Source of the DNA: Protopterus annectens
Taxonomy: Eukaryota; Chordata; Ceratodontiformes; Protopteridae
Reading direction: 5' to 3'
Length of the DNA stretch: 64,000 nt
Assembly: GCF_019279795.1 (NCBI RefSeq)
Contig: NC_056748.1
Span: 612,507,416 to 612,571,415, forward strand
In this document: piece after piece, positions 1-11,301 of the stretch
Layout: each line of letters starts with the position of its first letter
How positions within the stretch are numbered: position 1 is the stretch's first letter
Program-made: the position numbers and the translations under genes
The notes under the pieces: model-generated
What the model was told of the DNA's origin: nothing
The model's database searches: none
The model's input: only the letters and a program-made list of their open reading frames with translations

Positions 1-270
1 GGCATGCTTGACTTAAGGATCAGTCTGTACCTGATCATGTTAAAGCTAAATTATTGGATGCTCCCTTAAATCAGGACCGTCTGTTTGGCAGCAAGGCTGA
101 GGAAGTTCTTAAAAAGATGGAAGATGAAGCTAAAATCTATGCATACTGTTAAAGATTTCTTACAAGTTCAGCCTCCAAGATTTAGTAGGCACTGGCCCTC
201 TAAGAATTGGTCCATTCCAGCCTCTTCAAGGTCTTCTCAAGCCAAACCCAGACATAGCAGAAACCCCAAG
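1..270 (+). pseudogene. D1 gag, C-terminal fragment
   Basis: The fragment reads, with frameshifts, as the C-terminal part of the DIRS gag-like protein. It includes the HAWLK motif, a DHVKAKLLDAPL-type segment, the KDFLQVQPPRFSR-like block (out of frame at 150-190) and the NWPSKNW block. The same order is seen in the better copies D7, D11 and D13. Several indels break the frame, so no protein is expected. The copy is cut at 270 by D2 and continues at 9308. Confidence 0.8.
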
Positions 271-285
271 ATGTCCTTCAAGGAT

Positions 286-457
286 GCATCTGCAGTCCTT
301 ACAAATGGGTTGTCCTGTCATCAGGCAGCCCTTCGGTCGGCCGGATTCCAAAGTCTGGGTCTGGCCTCGGCTGGTGTCGCACTTCACCCGACGTCATAGC
401 TGCAGTTATTCGGGTATAAAGGCATCAGCCGACGCCATTTTCCTCAGTCTTTCTTGC
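286..457. repeat. D2 left inverted terminal repeat with promoter
   Basis: This 172-base stretch is the inverted complement of 9091-9262, with few differences. It contains a CRE-like ACGTCA (around 391) and a TATAAA box at 415-420, about 160 bases upstream of the gag ATG. The TATA box makes the ITR the likely promoter of the element RNA. Bases 271-285 outside it are not repeated at the right end but are repeated, complemented, in the ICR. Confidence 0.88.
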
Positions 458-1283
458 CGCGTGGCGCCCGAAGCAGAAGCTGTTCGCAAGTGCCGGTCGG
501 TCAGAACCAGAGATTACTACTACCGAAGACTTCTAAAAAGCTAAGTACCCGTTGGGGACTCTTTCTTGCCTCAGCCGATGTCAGAAAAAGTGAATAACTG
601 TTTAACTTGTGGGAAACAAATACCTCATAAAGATTTCCACTCTTACTGCTTACCTTGTTTAGGCCCAGACCACGACGTAGCAGCTTGTCTAGCCTGTGCT
701 TCTTTTAACCGACTGACGCTTAGACGTCGGTTGGAATTTGCTGAGGAGTTTTTCGACTCCGCTTTTGCTTACATTATGCCGCCGGATCCTCCGACTACGC
801 AAATATCTAAAAGCGCAAGGAAAGGACCGACATCGCGTCCGCGTTTGGCGAAACCGCGGTTAAGCCAACCGCGAGTGTCTCGGTTTCGGCTGAAACCGAG
901 CTTGCAGTTCTTCCTTCAGCCGAAAGCTTACCTTCTACCGAGGCTTCAGCCAACCTCGTGGAATCGGCTACTGAAATCCCACCTGCTCTTGCAGGTTCCC
1001 AGGATTTATCTGATACAATCCCCTTGGATATTTCAACCCCTGCACTTGGAGCTGCTAGGCCACCTGCAACCATGTCGATTAAGGCCTTTACCAGGGCTAA
1101 AGCAGCTAAATCTACCAAAAGTGTGCCTGCTAAGACCCCCTCTCACAGGCCTAGCTCTAGTTCACAAATGCTTAGTCTAGCAGAGGATCTCATTTCTTTG
1201 ATCCGGGGATCCCAACCTCACCCAGACAGGGCAGACCTCCCAACCGTCCCGAATTACTCGTTTTTTTCCGAGTTTTGGGGTCA

Positions 1284-1326
1284 AAATGAAGGGGTGCCAC
1301 GATTCCCGAGTGGCACCCCTTCATTT
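1284..1326. repeat. Perfect hairpin near the left end of X
   Basis: Two 17-base arms (1284-1300 and 1310-1326) are exact reverse complements around a 9-base loop. The arms contain GGGGTGCCAC and its complement. The position just inside the left TIR suggests a subterminal structure of the transposon. Confidence 0.8.
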
Positions 1327-1685
1327 CCGATTTTTTTGCTTTCTTTTTTTTATGTTTTGAAATTTCGCGCTGTCGGAGCTGACGTCACCACGTGCGCGAT
1401 GACGTCAGCGCCGTCAATGCTACCAGCCAGTCGGAATTGAGCTCAAGGAGCTCTCGTCATCATTTCCGGCTGGCTATGAGCAGGCGGGAAATGAAAATTA
1501 AACAGTAGCAGCAGTAATGCTGCCGAGAATGGGCTTATTACTTTTAAAAACTACTGCATGCTGCGAATGGGCTGGCGACTGGACGGAGATATTTTATTTT
1601 TCAATTTTTTTTCCAACGTGAATGGACTTTGGGCTGCAGGCTGAAAGAAAGAACCGGATGAAGCAGGTAAGGAAACAAAGTGTTT

Positions 1686-1724
1686 TGTGTGTGTGTGCGT
1701 GTGTGTGTGTGTGTGCGCGCGTGT
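1686..1724. repeat. (GT)n microsatellite
   Basis: An almost pure GT run with a few GC units lies inside element X. A second, shorter GT run lies at about 2462-2490. Confidence 0.9.
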
Positions 1725-2486
1725 CAAGAGGGCTAGCTAGTTCTTAAGAAAAGACACAGAGGATTTCTGGGCCGATGATTTCTGGACTATCTGTTTACAA
1801 GGTAAGGCTGCAAAGCTCAGTTTCTTTAGACATTTGTAAACCTAAGCAGCTGCAGAAGTGATGATTTCTTGTGTAGTAGTAGTATTGATTATATTCGCGC
1901 TGTTACTAGAGTTGGTAATGTTATTAAGAGAGCTGCCTGCCAAGTAAAGAAAGCCCTGCACAATCTAAAAAACTGGATACCTTTTATGCCTACATAGATA
2001 TAGAATTCAAATTAACAAACTGTGTTGTGATGGAAGACTGGTAAATCAAGTGTATGTCAGACTGAGGTAAAAGGGAAACATGCAAAGCATTTATCCCAAG
2101 GGAATGTGCACATTCAATAAACTACAAAAAATGTACTCATCTCTGCAAGAGCAGATCTGCTCTGCTGTCTTCTGCAGGCTGATGAAATAACATTACTCTG
2201 TATTTTTACAGAAGTAGATATGAAGTTGTATTGTAAAACCTAAGATTTCATCACTGCCATTAGACAAGTACAAGTTTCAATAACTGCATGCAAAGCTAGT
2301 GAATATGATGAATTAGGCAGTGTTTTCCACAGCTGTTATCTAGATTTCTCTGAACATCAAGTGGTATCTGTATGGTGAAATAAAACATTTGAAGTATATT
2401 TTTGCAGCACAAGCTCTCCCATGATGAGACACTGTGACACAAAAAAAGAAGTTATGTACTCATGTGTGTGTGTGTCTGTGGGTGTG

Positions 2487-3120
2487 TGTTTAAGTCAGCT
2501 GTGCTACTAGTCCAGGGAAGGAATAGTTTTGCTATGAATTTAAGTCCGAGGCCAAAAGAACTGTGTAATTTTTGTATTTTATTTGTAATTTAATTAAGCT
2601 GCTGGAGTTGGTCCAATGTATGTGTTTTTTATCTGCTAGCCTGTGCTGCAAGTCCAGGAACCAGTACAGCGATAAAATAAAATCGGACTTTCATGCACAC
2701 AGTTCTGGGCGGGAACTGTTTGTATGAAAGCCCGATTTTATTTTATCTGCTGTGCAAGTGTATCTTAACTGCTTTTGCTGTCTGAGAGAATTTAGAGAAC
2801 TTTTTGCTGAGAAAGTAAGAACTGTGTGCATTTTAATTTACAATTAATACACAACACACAGTTTGCTTAATCTGCTGCTGTCTGTTCAAACAAGCATATT
2901 ATTTTACAATTTAATTAAGCTGTGTATATTATATGCTGGCTGCTGTTCAAGTCAGCTGTGCTGTTAGACCAAGAATATTTTTGCTGCGAAATTAAGGCCG
3001 GAGCCGAATGAACTGTGTATTTTATTTGCAATTTAAGCAAGCTTCTGGGGGCTGGGCCAATGGGTGTATTTTTTATCTGCTGTGATTCAAGTCCAAGAAC
3101 TGTGTTTATGAAAGTGCATT
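2487..3120. repeat. Diverged direct repeat pair in X
   Basis: A block at about 2487-2660 recurs at about 2950-3110 in the same orientation. Shared order: AGTCAGCTGTGCT, a GAATTTAAG-type stretch, GAACTGTGTA, an AATTTAA stretch, then TTTTTTATCTGCT. It suggests an old internal duplication with a period near 460 bases. The rest of X (roughly 1440-4650) shows nothing else that I can assign. Confidence 0.6.
2671..2747. repeat. Long imperfect palindrome in X
   Basis: Two arms of about 35 bases are reverse complements with a few mismatches around a short GC-rich loop. The outer stem is GATAAAATAAAATCGG and its complement. It could fold as a hairpin in RNA or single-stranded DNA. It may be a nested miniature element, but I see no clear target duplication. 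Confidence 0.75.
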
Positions 3121-5760
3121 CAATGGTTCAAGCGATTGGCCAATTGTATAGTATTGTAAAGAGATGTGTTTAATGCACGATTTTTATCTGCATTTATTTT
3201 TAAGCACGAAAGAACTATCTGCTGCTGGGCCAAAGTGTTGTGTACTTTACACCTTACATTTTAAGCAAGATCAGTCTGTTCAAGCCATTAGCCAATTCTT
3301 TGTAAGGTCCGCTCTGTTCAAGCCATTATTAGCCAATTGCAATTAAGCAGTCTGCAAGGTCTGTTCAAGCTGTGTTATCTGCATTTTATAAGGTCTGTTC
3401 ATGGTCTGTCTGGAATGTTTGGCTCATACATACTTTTGGTCTGTTCCTCTTAAAATTATTATTTTCTGGCAAATCCAGTGAGAACTGAATTCACTAAATA
3501 ATCATAGCCATTTAAGTTTGTCTTTCTGTCTGTCAGGAAATGCATGGTTGGTAACACAAAACATTTTATAGTAGCAACTTTTCTAAGATCATACAAGCAA
3601 TGTTTGTGTCCCTGGTTTTGGGCTTTTGTACCCTTCCCAATAAATTTTGTCTATTTACAGATTTCTTATGCTGCATAGGTCTTCAGGGGGAGAGAAGTGT
3701 AATGCTGCTTATGGTGTGTTTGTGTTGTCAGTAGTATGACCGAATACTTGTTTTGATATAGAAGGCTGTGGGTTCTACTCCCACAGCATGTAGATAGATT
3801 GCTGACACTGTATTCTGTTGTACTTTGCAGCCTTGAAAATGTCCTCTTTGGCGGAGATACCTAGTAATTATATGTTATCAGTTTGCCATCCATTCCCGTT
3901 GTAATATTACTAGCTTAGCATTTTTTTTATGCAACATATGCAATTTATATCTCAAGGGCAAAAGGCACTTTATTTGTAGATGAAACAAAGAAGAATTAAG
4001 CTGTTTGCTTGCAGCAAACCTCTTCATTAGTTATATATCTCCTTAATGTGGAATTAGGTGATTTGTCTTCTAAAATGCGCTGTAACAAGTGTGCTGCATT
4101 ATACGAGGAATATAACTTAATACTGTCAGGAAGGTGTATCAAACATGTATGTTTTGTGTGCAAGGGGGCCTATGATTTAAAAACACCCCAAAGCTAGTCT
4201 TTATCCACCACACTGGCCAGATGCATTTTCTTTGAATGTGGGTATCAATGCTGTTTCAATGAATGTAAGTTTCGGCAGAGAAGCTAATGCCAAGTCTATT
4301 TTCATTGTGAGACCACTGTATTGCTTTGTTTAGCAGAGGTTGAATAGTGTTTATGCTATAAAATATAAAATAAAAATTTTAAATTAATCCAAATAAACAT
4401 TGTAGAAGTAAAGCAGTATGCACATTATAGTGTTTATGGTAAATAGGGCAAAATAACCAGGTAATGAGACATTGGAATGGCTGCAGGGGGGCTCTGATGC
4501 CATATTTTAGTTCTGTTCAGTTTGTGTTTATCCCACAATTCCATTGGAGTGGGTGGGGTTACATAATTATGTATGCAAATTATATGTTAATCAGCGTACA
4601 GATTTGTACCTATTTTTCATGGTCCTTGTCCAGATTTTTGCTGTTTCCAGGTTGAGAGGTACGAGACAGGGCCTCTCACCCACCTCCAGAGGAGAGGCCT
4701 AGAGCAGAGCCCCCTGAGCCAGTTTCTACAGATGACTCTGATTCAGGATAATTCAAACCCTCCAGAGGGCCCTTTCTCCCCTTATGAAGAGTCTGATGCT
4801 GAAGAGTCCATTCCTTCTGCCTCTCCGCCTGAGGAATTTTCCTTTGGGGAAACCTTGCATGCTATGAGGGAACAATTTCAATGGCAGGGCCAGGATTTCT
4901 CAGACTCTAGAAAAAGGCTTAGAACCTTTCTGCATTTACCACAGCATAGGCCTTTAGCCATCCCTCCAGTTCTTACTGTTGTGGATGATGCATTTAATGA
5001 TGCTTGTACTGCTCCTGATCCACTTCCTCCGGCCCCTGCTAAGCCCGATAGGTACTACAGGGTCCCGGACGCACATTATCATTTGTATAAGGCTCCTTTT
5101 GCAGATCCCGAAACTATCTCCCAGGGACCTAAGGCGGTAGCAGCTACCTCTGCTAAAAACCCCCTCCCCTCTGAAAGGGAATCCAGGGCCTTAGAGAGAT
5201 GGGGTAAAAAAGTTTACACTTCTGCTACTCTTTCAGCTAGAGCCTTGAACTGTCAATTCCACATGATCCAGTATCAAGAATTTATGTTAGACCAGTTAAC
5301 TTAACAGCTGTCCTCAGATGAACCATTAGACAAAAAATCTGTTCAGGAAATGGAACATAACATTCAGCAGGTCAGTAATCATTCCTTAAAATGCGGCTAT
5401 GATGCACTGGAGGCTTCCTTTAGATCAGCCATGACTGGCACAGTGATCAGAAGACATGCATGGTTAAAAGAACAGGCCTTACCAGACCATGTCAAATCAA
5501 AGCTACTCGATGCTCCCATGGACAAGATCAATTTGTTTGGCTCTCCTGCACAACAGGTGCTGAAGAAGATGGAAGAGAAAGCAAAATCTGTCCAGACAGT
5601 CAAGGATTTCTTACAGGTCCAACCTCCAAGGTTTAGCAGGAACTGGCCCTCCAAGAATTGGTCCTTTCCAGATACCTCCAGAGCTCAGAGAGGCAGGAAT
5701 AGGCTCAAGAGGCAGAGGTCAATCCAGAGGTGCCTACAGGGGACGTCAGTGGCAGGCTAA

Positions 5761-7725
5761 CAACCAGCGAGGTACAGCCCCAGATACAGCCACCACCACT
5801 ACTACAGGACAATCACAGTGACTTGGCTCTGGCACCGCCTACCAGGGAACAACTAGAAGCACCCTTAGGCGGGAAACTAGCCTTATTTTCAGTAAACTGG
5901 CATTACATCACAAGAGACAAGTGGATTTTGCAGACAATAGACCAAGGTTACAGGTTTCACTTCCTTACTCTACCAAGGAAAAGAGGAATGCCAAACCTAC
6001 CTCCAAATCAAAAGACAGAAGCTCTAAAACAAATAACTCACTAAGGATGAGAGCTGTAGAAAAGGTACCATCTATGGAGCAAGGACAAGGATTTTACTCC
6101 AGGCTCTTCCTGGTACCAAGAAAAGAAAACCAATGGAGACCTATTCTCGACCTGTCCGCTTTAAACACATACCTCATTGTCCCAAAATTCAAAATGCTGA
6201 CCCTACAGCAACTTCTTCCCATGTTGGGCAAGGAGTCTTGGCTGGTAACTCTAGATCTCAAGGAGGCATACCTGCACGTCCCCATACGGCCAAATTGCAG
6301 AAGATACCTCAGATTTCTTGCAGGATCAGAGCATTATCAATTCTCAGCATTGCCCTTTGGCTTATCTACTGCGCCCAGAGTGTTCACGAAATGCCTGGCA
6401 TCAGTAATTGCTCATTGCAGGCTTCAGGGAATCCAAATCTACCCTTACCTGGACGACTGCCTGTTGCAAGCGGACAACAAAAACAAGCTAGCAGAAGACT
6501 TAAAAAGGGTCATTCATATACTGCAAGCCCTGGGATACACAGTCAATATAAAAAAGTCAAGACTAATACCATCCCAAAGGATAACCTTTTTGGGTGCAGA
6601 GCTGGACACATCAAAACAAATGGCATTCCTAACAGTAGAAAAACAGGAGCAACTACCTCTCTACTTCTTGGCATTAACAAAGCAGAACCAGCTAACAGCA
6701 AGAAAAGTCCTGCAAGCCTTGGGTTTCATGGCATCCTGCATAATATTGGTTCCACATGCCAGACTGCATATGAGAAAGTTACAGTGGTACCTAAGGAATT
6801 TATGGTCTCAGCACAAGCACAGCCTAGAAACCCAAATTCCAATAATCCCATGCCTGAAGCAAGAATTCCAATGGTGGGCTCAGGCCTGTCAATCAAACAA
6901 AGGACTGCCCTTCCACAACACTCAACCAAGCCAGACCATCACAACGGACGCCTCAGACCTCGGTTGGGGGGGCGCACATGCTGGACAAGTGCATACAAGG
7001 CTTATGGACTCAAGACCAGCTGCACCTACACATAAATCAAAAGGAAATGCTGGCAGTAAAACTGGCAATTCAGACATTCAGACCATTTCTTCGACAAGGT
7101 CAACTGTTAATAAGGACAGACAACACCACAGTTATGTGGTACATCAACAAACAGGGAGGCACACATTCGTACCCTGTATGCCGGATGGCAATGGACCTCT
7201 GGAATGTGGCCCTGAGCTTCAACATTCAGTTACAAGCAATTTTTTGTGCCAGGAAAAGAAAACATTCTAGCAGACATACTAAGCAGAACTACCACGGATG
7301 CCCACGAATGGATGCTGCATCCGGACATCTTCAAAACCATTACAAGAAAATGGGGACTACCAGAAATAGACTTATTTGCATCCCCACGCAATCACCAACT
7401 GAAGAAATTCTGCACAAGGACATACCACCCACTTGCCTGGAAAGTGGACTCCCTATCTTTCAGTTGGAAAAACCTGACCGCATATGCATTCCCACCTCTT
7501 CCTTTGATGCACAAGGTGCTATTGAAGATCAAAGAGGACCGTCCAAGGATCATCCTGATAGCTCCGGACTGGCCAAGGCAACATTGGTACCCATTACTGA
7601 GGAGCATGTCTCGGGAACAAATATGGCCTCTGCCCCTAGTTCCCTTACTGTTAACACAGAACAACTACAACACCCTGCATCCAAACCTCAAAACACTGCA
7701 GCTGACTGCCTGGAACATTGCATGA
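5761..7725 (+). pseudogene. D2 RT-RNase H-methyltransferase-like protein (frameshifted)
   Basis: The reverse transcriptase begins after the PPTREQLEAPLGGKLALFS block and runs in three frames because of indels near 6040, 6966 (a run of seven G) and 7240. The RT active site YLDD is at 6446-6457. RNase H follows with the TTDASD motif near 6940 and RTDNTTVMWYINKQGG around 7110-7155. The C-terminal part (7246-7725) has the IDLFAS and FPPLPL motifs of the methyltransferase-like tail. The stop at 7723-7725 overlaps the YR frame. Family role: copies the element RNA to DNA. The indels make this copy inactive as it stands. Confidence 0.9.
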
Positions 7726-8756
7726 CACCAAATAACCCAAATTTATCCCAGAGGGTTAAAGACATTATCTTGGAGGCTTGCAGACCCTCAACAAGGAAAA
7801 ATTATTCAGCAAAATGGAAAAGATATCACATTTGGAGTACTACAAAAGGAGAAAATGTGTCACTGGTAAACATAGCCAACATCCTGGAATACTTGGCAGA
7901 GCTCTTCCACAACGGCCTGTCCTATTCTTCCATTAAGATTCATGCATCAGCTATTTCAGCAGAATACAACTTGGATCCTCCAGTCTTCTCACATCCTCTG
8001 CTCAGGCAGTTTCTGAGAGGAACTAAGAATGTAAAACCACCTAGGAAGCCACCATTGCCAGCATGGGACTTGAACTTTGTGCTAGAAAAGTTGACACTCC
8101 CTCCTTTCGAACCAGCAGCAACAGCAGAATTACAATACTTATCATGGAAAACTGCTTTCCTGCTTGCAATCACTTCAGCAAGAAGGGTATCTGAGCTACA
8201 GGCATTAATGGCAGTTCAGCCCTTCCTGATCTTCCATCAAGATAGAGTGTCCATGAGAACAAACCCTACTTTTATGCCAAAGGTGGTCTCCAGGGTATCT
8301 TTAAACCAAGCTATCCACCTACCTACATTCTTCCCCAACCCACAGAACAGGGGAGAAAGACTTTTGCATACCTTGGATATACATAGACAATTACGCTACT
8401 ACCTGGACAGGACCAAGGGCAATAGAAAAACTGACCAGCTACTGGTAGCATATGCAACAGGAATGGAAGGAAAAGCAATTTCAAAACCGACAATCTCTAA
8501 GTGGATAGGAAATTGCATTAGATTTTGTTACTCCTACCATGGGAAGAAAACTCCAGAAAACATCAGGCCTCACTCTACAAGGGCTACAGCCACTACCACA
8601 GCTTTTCTACGAGGAGTGGCTACCAAGGACATTTTAGAGGCTGCTACTTGGAGCTCCATGAATACATTTGCCAAGCATTATAATTTACCTTTATACTCCA
8701 GATCCCGAGCAGGTTTTGCCACTGCTGTTTTGCAAGGGATCTTAACTACACCATAA
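7623..8756 (+). CDS. D2 tyrosine recombinase (open)
   Basis: This is an open YR frame of up to 377 codons. ATG at 7623 lies inside the end of RT and has G at +4; a second ATG lies at 7722. Catalytic residues are visible: the first Arg in SARRVSE (8181-8186), the HxxR box in RPHSTR (His 8571-8573), and the likely nucleophile Tyr in AKHYNLP (8679-8681). Family role: integrates the circular cDNA by site-specific recombination, without an integrase and without long target duplications. It overlaps RT by about 100 bases in another frame. It may still encode a whole protein, although its own RT is broken. Confidence 0.88.
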   Translation: MASAPSSLTVNTEQLQHPASKPQNTAADCLEHCMTPNNPNLSQRVKDIILEACRPSTRKNYSAKWKRYHIWSTTKGENVSLVNIANILEYLAELFHNGLSYSSIKIHASAISAEYNLDPPVFSHPLLRQFLRGTKNVKPPRKPPLPAWDLNFVLEKLTLPPFEPAATAELQYLSWKTAFLLAITSARRVSELQALMAVQPFLIFHQDRVSMRTNPTFMPKVVSRVSLNQAIHLPTFFPNPQNRGERLLHTLDIHRQLRYYLDRTKGNRKTDQLLVAYATGMEGKAISKPTISKWIGNCIRFCYSYHGKKTPENIRPHSTRATATTTAFLRGVATKDILEAATWSSMNTFAKHYNLPLYSRSRAGFATAVLQGILTTP

Positions 8757-8800
8757 TCTTTTTTTCTCCTCCTCCCCCAGTTTGGCTATGGTATTCTACC

Positions 8801-8895
8801 AATTTGTAAGGACTGCAGATGCATCCTTGAAGGACATAGTACAGTTTTGTACCTACCATAAATGTAGATGTCCGATAGGCATGCATCTGCAGTCA
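8801..8895. repeat. D2 internal complementary region (ICR)
   Basis: The first part (8802-8837) is the reverse complement of the left terminus at 271-307. The second part (8839-8894) is the reverse complement of the right terminus at 9250-9307, with two or three differences. This arrangement is diagnostic of DIRS; it is thought to splint the two ends of the cDNA into a circle. Confidence 0.92.
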
Positions 8896-9090
8896 GGATT
8901 ACCCACCCACCTTCCCCTCTGTGGTACTCCTAGGGTATTTGCCCATCTTGTAGCTGGCTGGGGGAATCTATTATGGTGTATTTGTTTGTGTATATGTACA
9001 TACATGCTTATTTTTTGTTTGCTGTCTGCTATTTGGAACCATTTGCATTTATCCAAATTTAGCCTTCCTAGAGGGCACCTGGCATCTGGG

Positions 9091-9307
9091 GCAAGAAACA
9101 CTGAGGAAAATGGCGTCGGCTGATGCCTTTATACCCGAATAACTGCAGCTATGATGTCGGGTGAAGTGCGACACCAGCCGAGGCCAGACCCAGACTTTGG
9201 AATCCGGCCGACTGAAGGGCTGCCTGACGACAGGACAACCCATTTGTAAGGACTGCAGATGCATGTCTATCGGACATCTACATTTATGGTAGGTGCAAAA
9301 CTGTACT
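9091..9307. repeat. D2 right ITR with terminal extension
   Basis: Bases 9091-9262 are the inverted copy of the left ITR, including the TATA box, which here points inward on the minus strand. Bases 9263-9307 are a right-end extension absent from the left ITR. It ends in a small inverted repeat of the GTACA-TGTAC type (here the first arm is GTGCA). Confidence 0.88.
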
Positions 9308-11301
9308 TTTCAGTCCCAGGGGACACACAAGACTAAGCAGTGGGGGGTTTCCGCACCCAAATCAGGGAGTAGTAAGACTCCCCCCTATGGAAAACAGTCT
9401 GAATGACTTGCTTCTAAAACTTCCAAGCACTTCCCAACTGAATGCTCCTTTAGGCAGAAAGATTGGTCTGCAGGCCAAAAACTGGGAACTCATTACCCAA
9501 GACAAATGGGTTTTAAATATAGTGTCCCAAGGATACAGATTTCACTTTCACAACTTACCAACACCAAACAGGTGGCCAGATCTACCCCCAAATCAGTGGG
9601 CAGAGGCTCAAAATAAAGTACTCTCTCAAGCATGGGGGGTTATTCAGTTGGTATCAGAAGAGGAAAAGGGACAAGGGTTCTATTCGAGACCTTTCCTGGT
9701 ACCCAGAAAAGGCAATACATGGCATCCTATACTGGACCTTTCTACTCTAAATACCTTTCTGGTGATTCCAAAATTCAAGATGCTGACTCGCCAGTTGCTT
9801 CCTATGCTAGGCAAAGATGCATGGTTGGCAACACTTGATTTAAAAGAAGCATTCCTGCACATTCCTTTCAGGGAGTCTTGCAGAAGATATCTACACTTCA
9901 ATGCAGGCTACACGCACTCTCAGTTCTCTGCACTGCCCTTTGGCTTACCTACTGCGCCCAGGGTATTCACAAAGTGCCTAGCTCCAGTCATTGCATTCTG
10001 CAGGCAAAGAAATTTTCAAATATACCCATATCTGGACGATTGTCTAATTCAGGCAGAAAGCCAGGATATACTTTTGAATCATCTGACCTTTGTTCAAAGG
10101 GTACCGACTTGTCTGGGGTACACCATAAATGAAAATAAATCACACCTGGTACCCTGTCAACAAATTATATTCTTAGGAGCAAGCTTGAATACAACTTCCC
10201 AGATGGCTTTCCTCACATCAGAGAAATGGATTCATATGACAACCTACTTCAAACAAGTGGCCACAAAAACCCAGTTATGTCCAAGGCAAATACTGCAAGC
10301 CTTTGGGTTCATGGCCTCCTGCATTCTTCTAATTCTATATGCAAGGCTGCATATGAGGAAACTGCAATGGTATCTCAAAAGCCTATGGTGTCAGCATTCA
10401 CAGGATCTAGAAGCAATGATTCCTATCATACCTTGCCTACACCTACAGTTCCTTTGATGGGCAGAGGCCTGTCAGCAAAACAGGGACTACCATTCACACT
10501 ACCTCCTGCCGCCCAAACCTTAACGGACGCATCAGACCATGCATGGGGGGCCCACCTGACAGTGAAGTGCATTCAGGGCAAATGTAAACCAAGTCAAATG
10601 CACCGGAATAGCAATTAAAAAGAAATGTTAGCTGTACAGAATGCTCTGACAGCCTTCAAGGACCACATTCTTCCAGGACAATTAATGATAAAGACGGACA
10701 ACACCACTGTTATGTGGTACAAAAACAAGCAGGGGGGTACACATTCTTACCCCCTCTGCAGACTACCCATGGCATTGTGGAACACAGCCCTGAGCTGTAA
10801 AGTAAATTTACAAGCTCAATTCCTTTCAGAAAAACTAAATACACTTGCAGACGAACTAAGCAGAAACCTCATGGACCCACACAAGTGGAAACTAGAACCA
10901 AGGATTTTCAACATGTTGACAAGCAAATGGGGAAGCCCAAATATAGACCTGTTTGCCTCCCCCAAAACTATCAGTTGGACAAATTCTGCACAAGGGCTCC
11001 CTACAAACAAGCTTGCAAAGTGGATGCTCTGTCCTTCACCTGGAAAAACCTATCAATTTATGCCTTTCCTCCTCTGACTCTGCTCTCCAAAGTACTACTA
11101 AAGATTCAAACGAGACAAACCAAGGATGATTTTGATTGCACCAGACCGGCCATGCCAACACTGGTACCCTCTCTTGCACAGTGTGTCACTGTGGGCCCCA
11201 TGACACCTGCCTCAGACTCCTTTCTATTGTCTCAGCAGGATAACCAAATTCCGCACCCTCAACTTCAAACGCTGAATCTAGCAGCTTGGCTAATTACATA
11301 A
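9308..11301 (+). pseudogene. D1 RT-RNase H (broken)
   Basis: RT is open from about 9387 to 10457 with FYSRPFLVPRKG, LDLKEAFLHIPF and YLDD at 10029-10040. TGA at 10455-10457 replaces a Trp codon. RNase H (TLTDASD near 10525; KTDNTTVMWY near 10690) and the IDLFAS-FPPL tail follow in shifted frames up to 11301. The ILIAPDWP box is degraded to a frame carrying DFDCTRPAMP. It resembles D4 most closely. No full product is expected. Confidence 0.87.

Larger units (their letters stand above)
1232..4663. mobile_element. Element X: 3.4 kb non-coding insertion with short TIRs
   Basis: The insertion splits D2 gag and is flanked by the 8-base direct repeat AGACAGGG (1224-1231 and 4664-4671). Its ends form an imperfect inverted repeat of 14 bases with 11 matches: CAGACCTCCCAACC on the left against CGTACCTCTCAACC read from the right end. 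An 8-base target duplication and ends starting CA would suit a cut-and-paste DNA transposon (hAT-like is one option), but the family is not settled. I see no transposase; short ORFs inside resemble nothing I know. It holds hairpins, GT repeats and diverged direct repeats, so it looks non-autonomous. Confidence 0.7.
578..5760 (+). pseudogene. D2 gag (interrupted by X, frameshifted)
   Basis: The frame starts at the ATG at 578 with the family Cys/His cluster (three CxxC pairs and several His in the first 40 residues). It goes out of frame near 800, is cut by element X at 1232-4663, and resumes at 4672. The second part (4732-5304) carries the acidic Ser/Glu-rich stretch and the RYYRVPD block. A TAA at 5302-5304 interrupts it, and the last part (5350-5760) has the HAWLKEQ, FLQVQPPRFSRNWPSKNWSFP and Arg-rich end. 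The family role is packaging or nucleic-acid binding, which is inferred. This copy cannot make a full protein. Confidence 0.85.
271..9307 (+). mobile_element. Complete DIRS copy D2 (interrupted by element X)
   Basis: D2 has all parts of a DIRS element: left ITR, gag, RT-RNase H, YR, ICR and right ITR. It starts with ATGTCCTTCAAGG and ends with AAACTGTACT. Without the 3.4 kb insertion X it is about 5.6 kb, the usual size for DIRS. It lies inside D1, near the gag-RT boundary. YR is open; gag and RT carry several frameshifts. It belongs to the same subfamily as D7 and D11. Confidence 0.93.

Noticed and set aside
462..473. TGGCGCCCGAAG after the left ITR (also at 38904 and 48659) looks like a tRNA-Lys primer-binding site.
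   Set aside because: DIRS elements have no LTRs and are not known to use this priming. D3 and D12 have changed bases (GGTGCCC), and no complementary 3' structure is present. Probably chance.
807..1118. Minus-strand ORFs opposite gag and RT (for example 807-1118, 49119-49319, 41715-41951).
   Set aside because: They mirror well-supported + strand genes, recur only because the elements repeat, and resemble no known protein.
3164..4655. Short ORFs of about 60 codons in element X.
   Set aside because: They are AT-rich, without motifs and of the length expected by chance.
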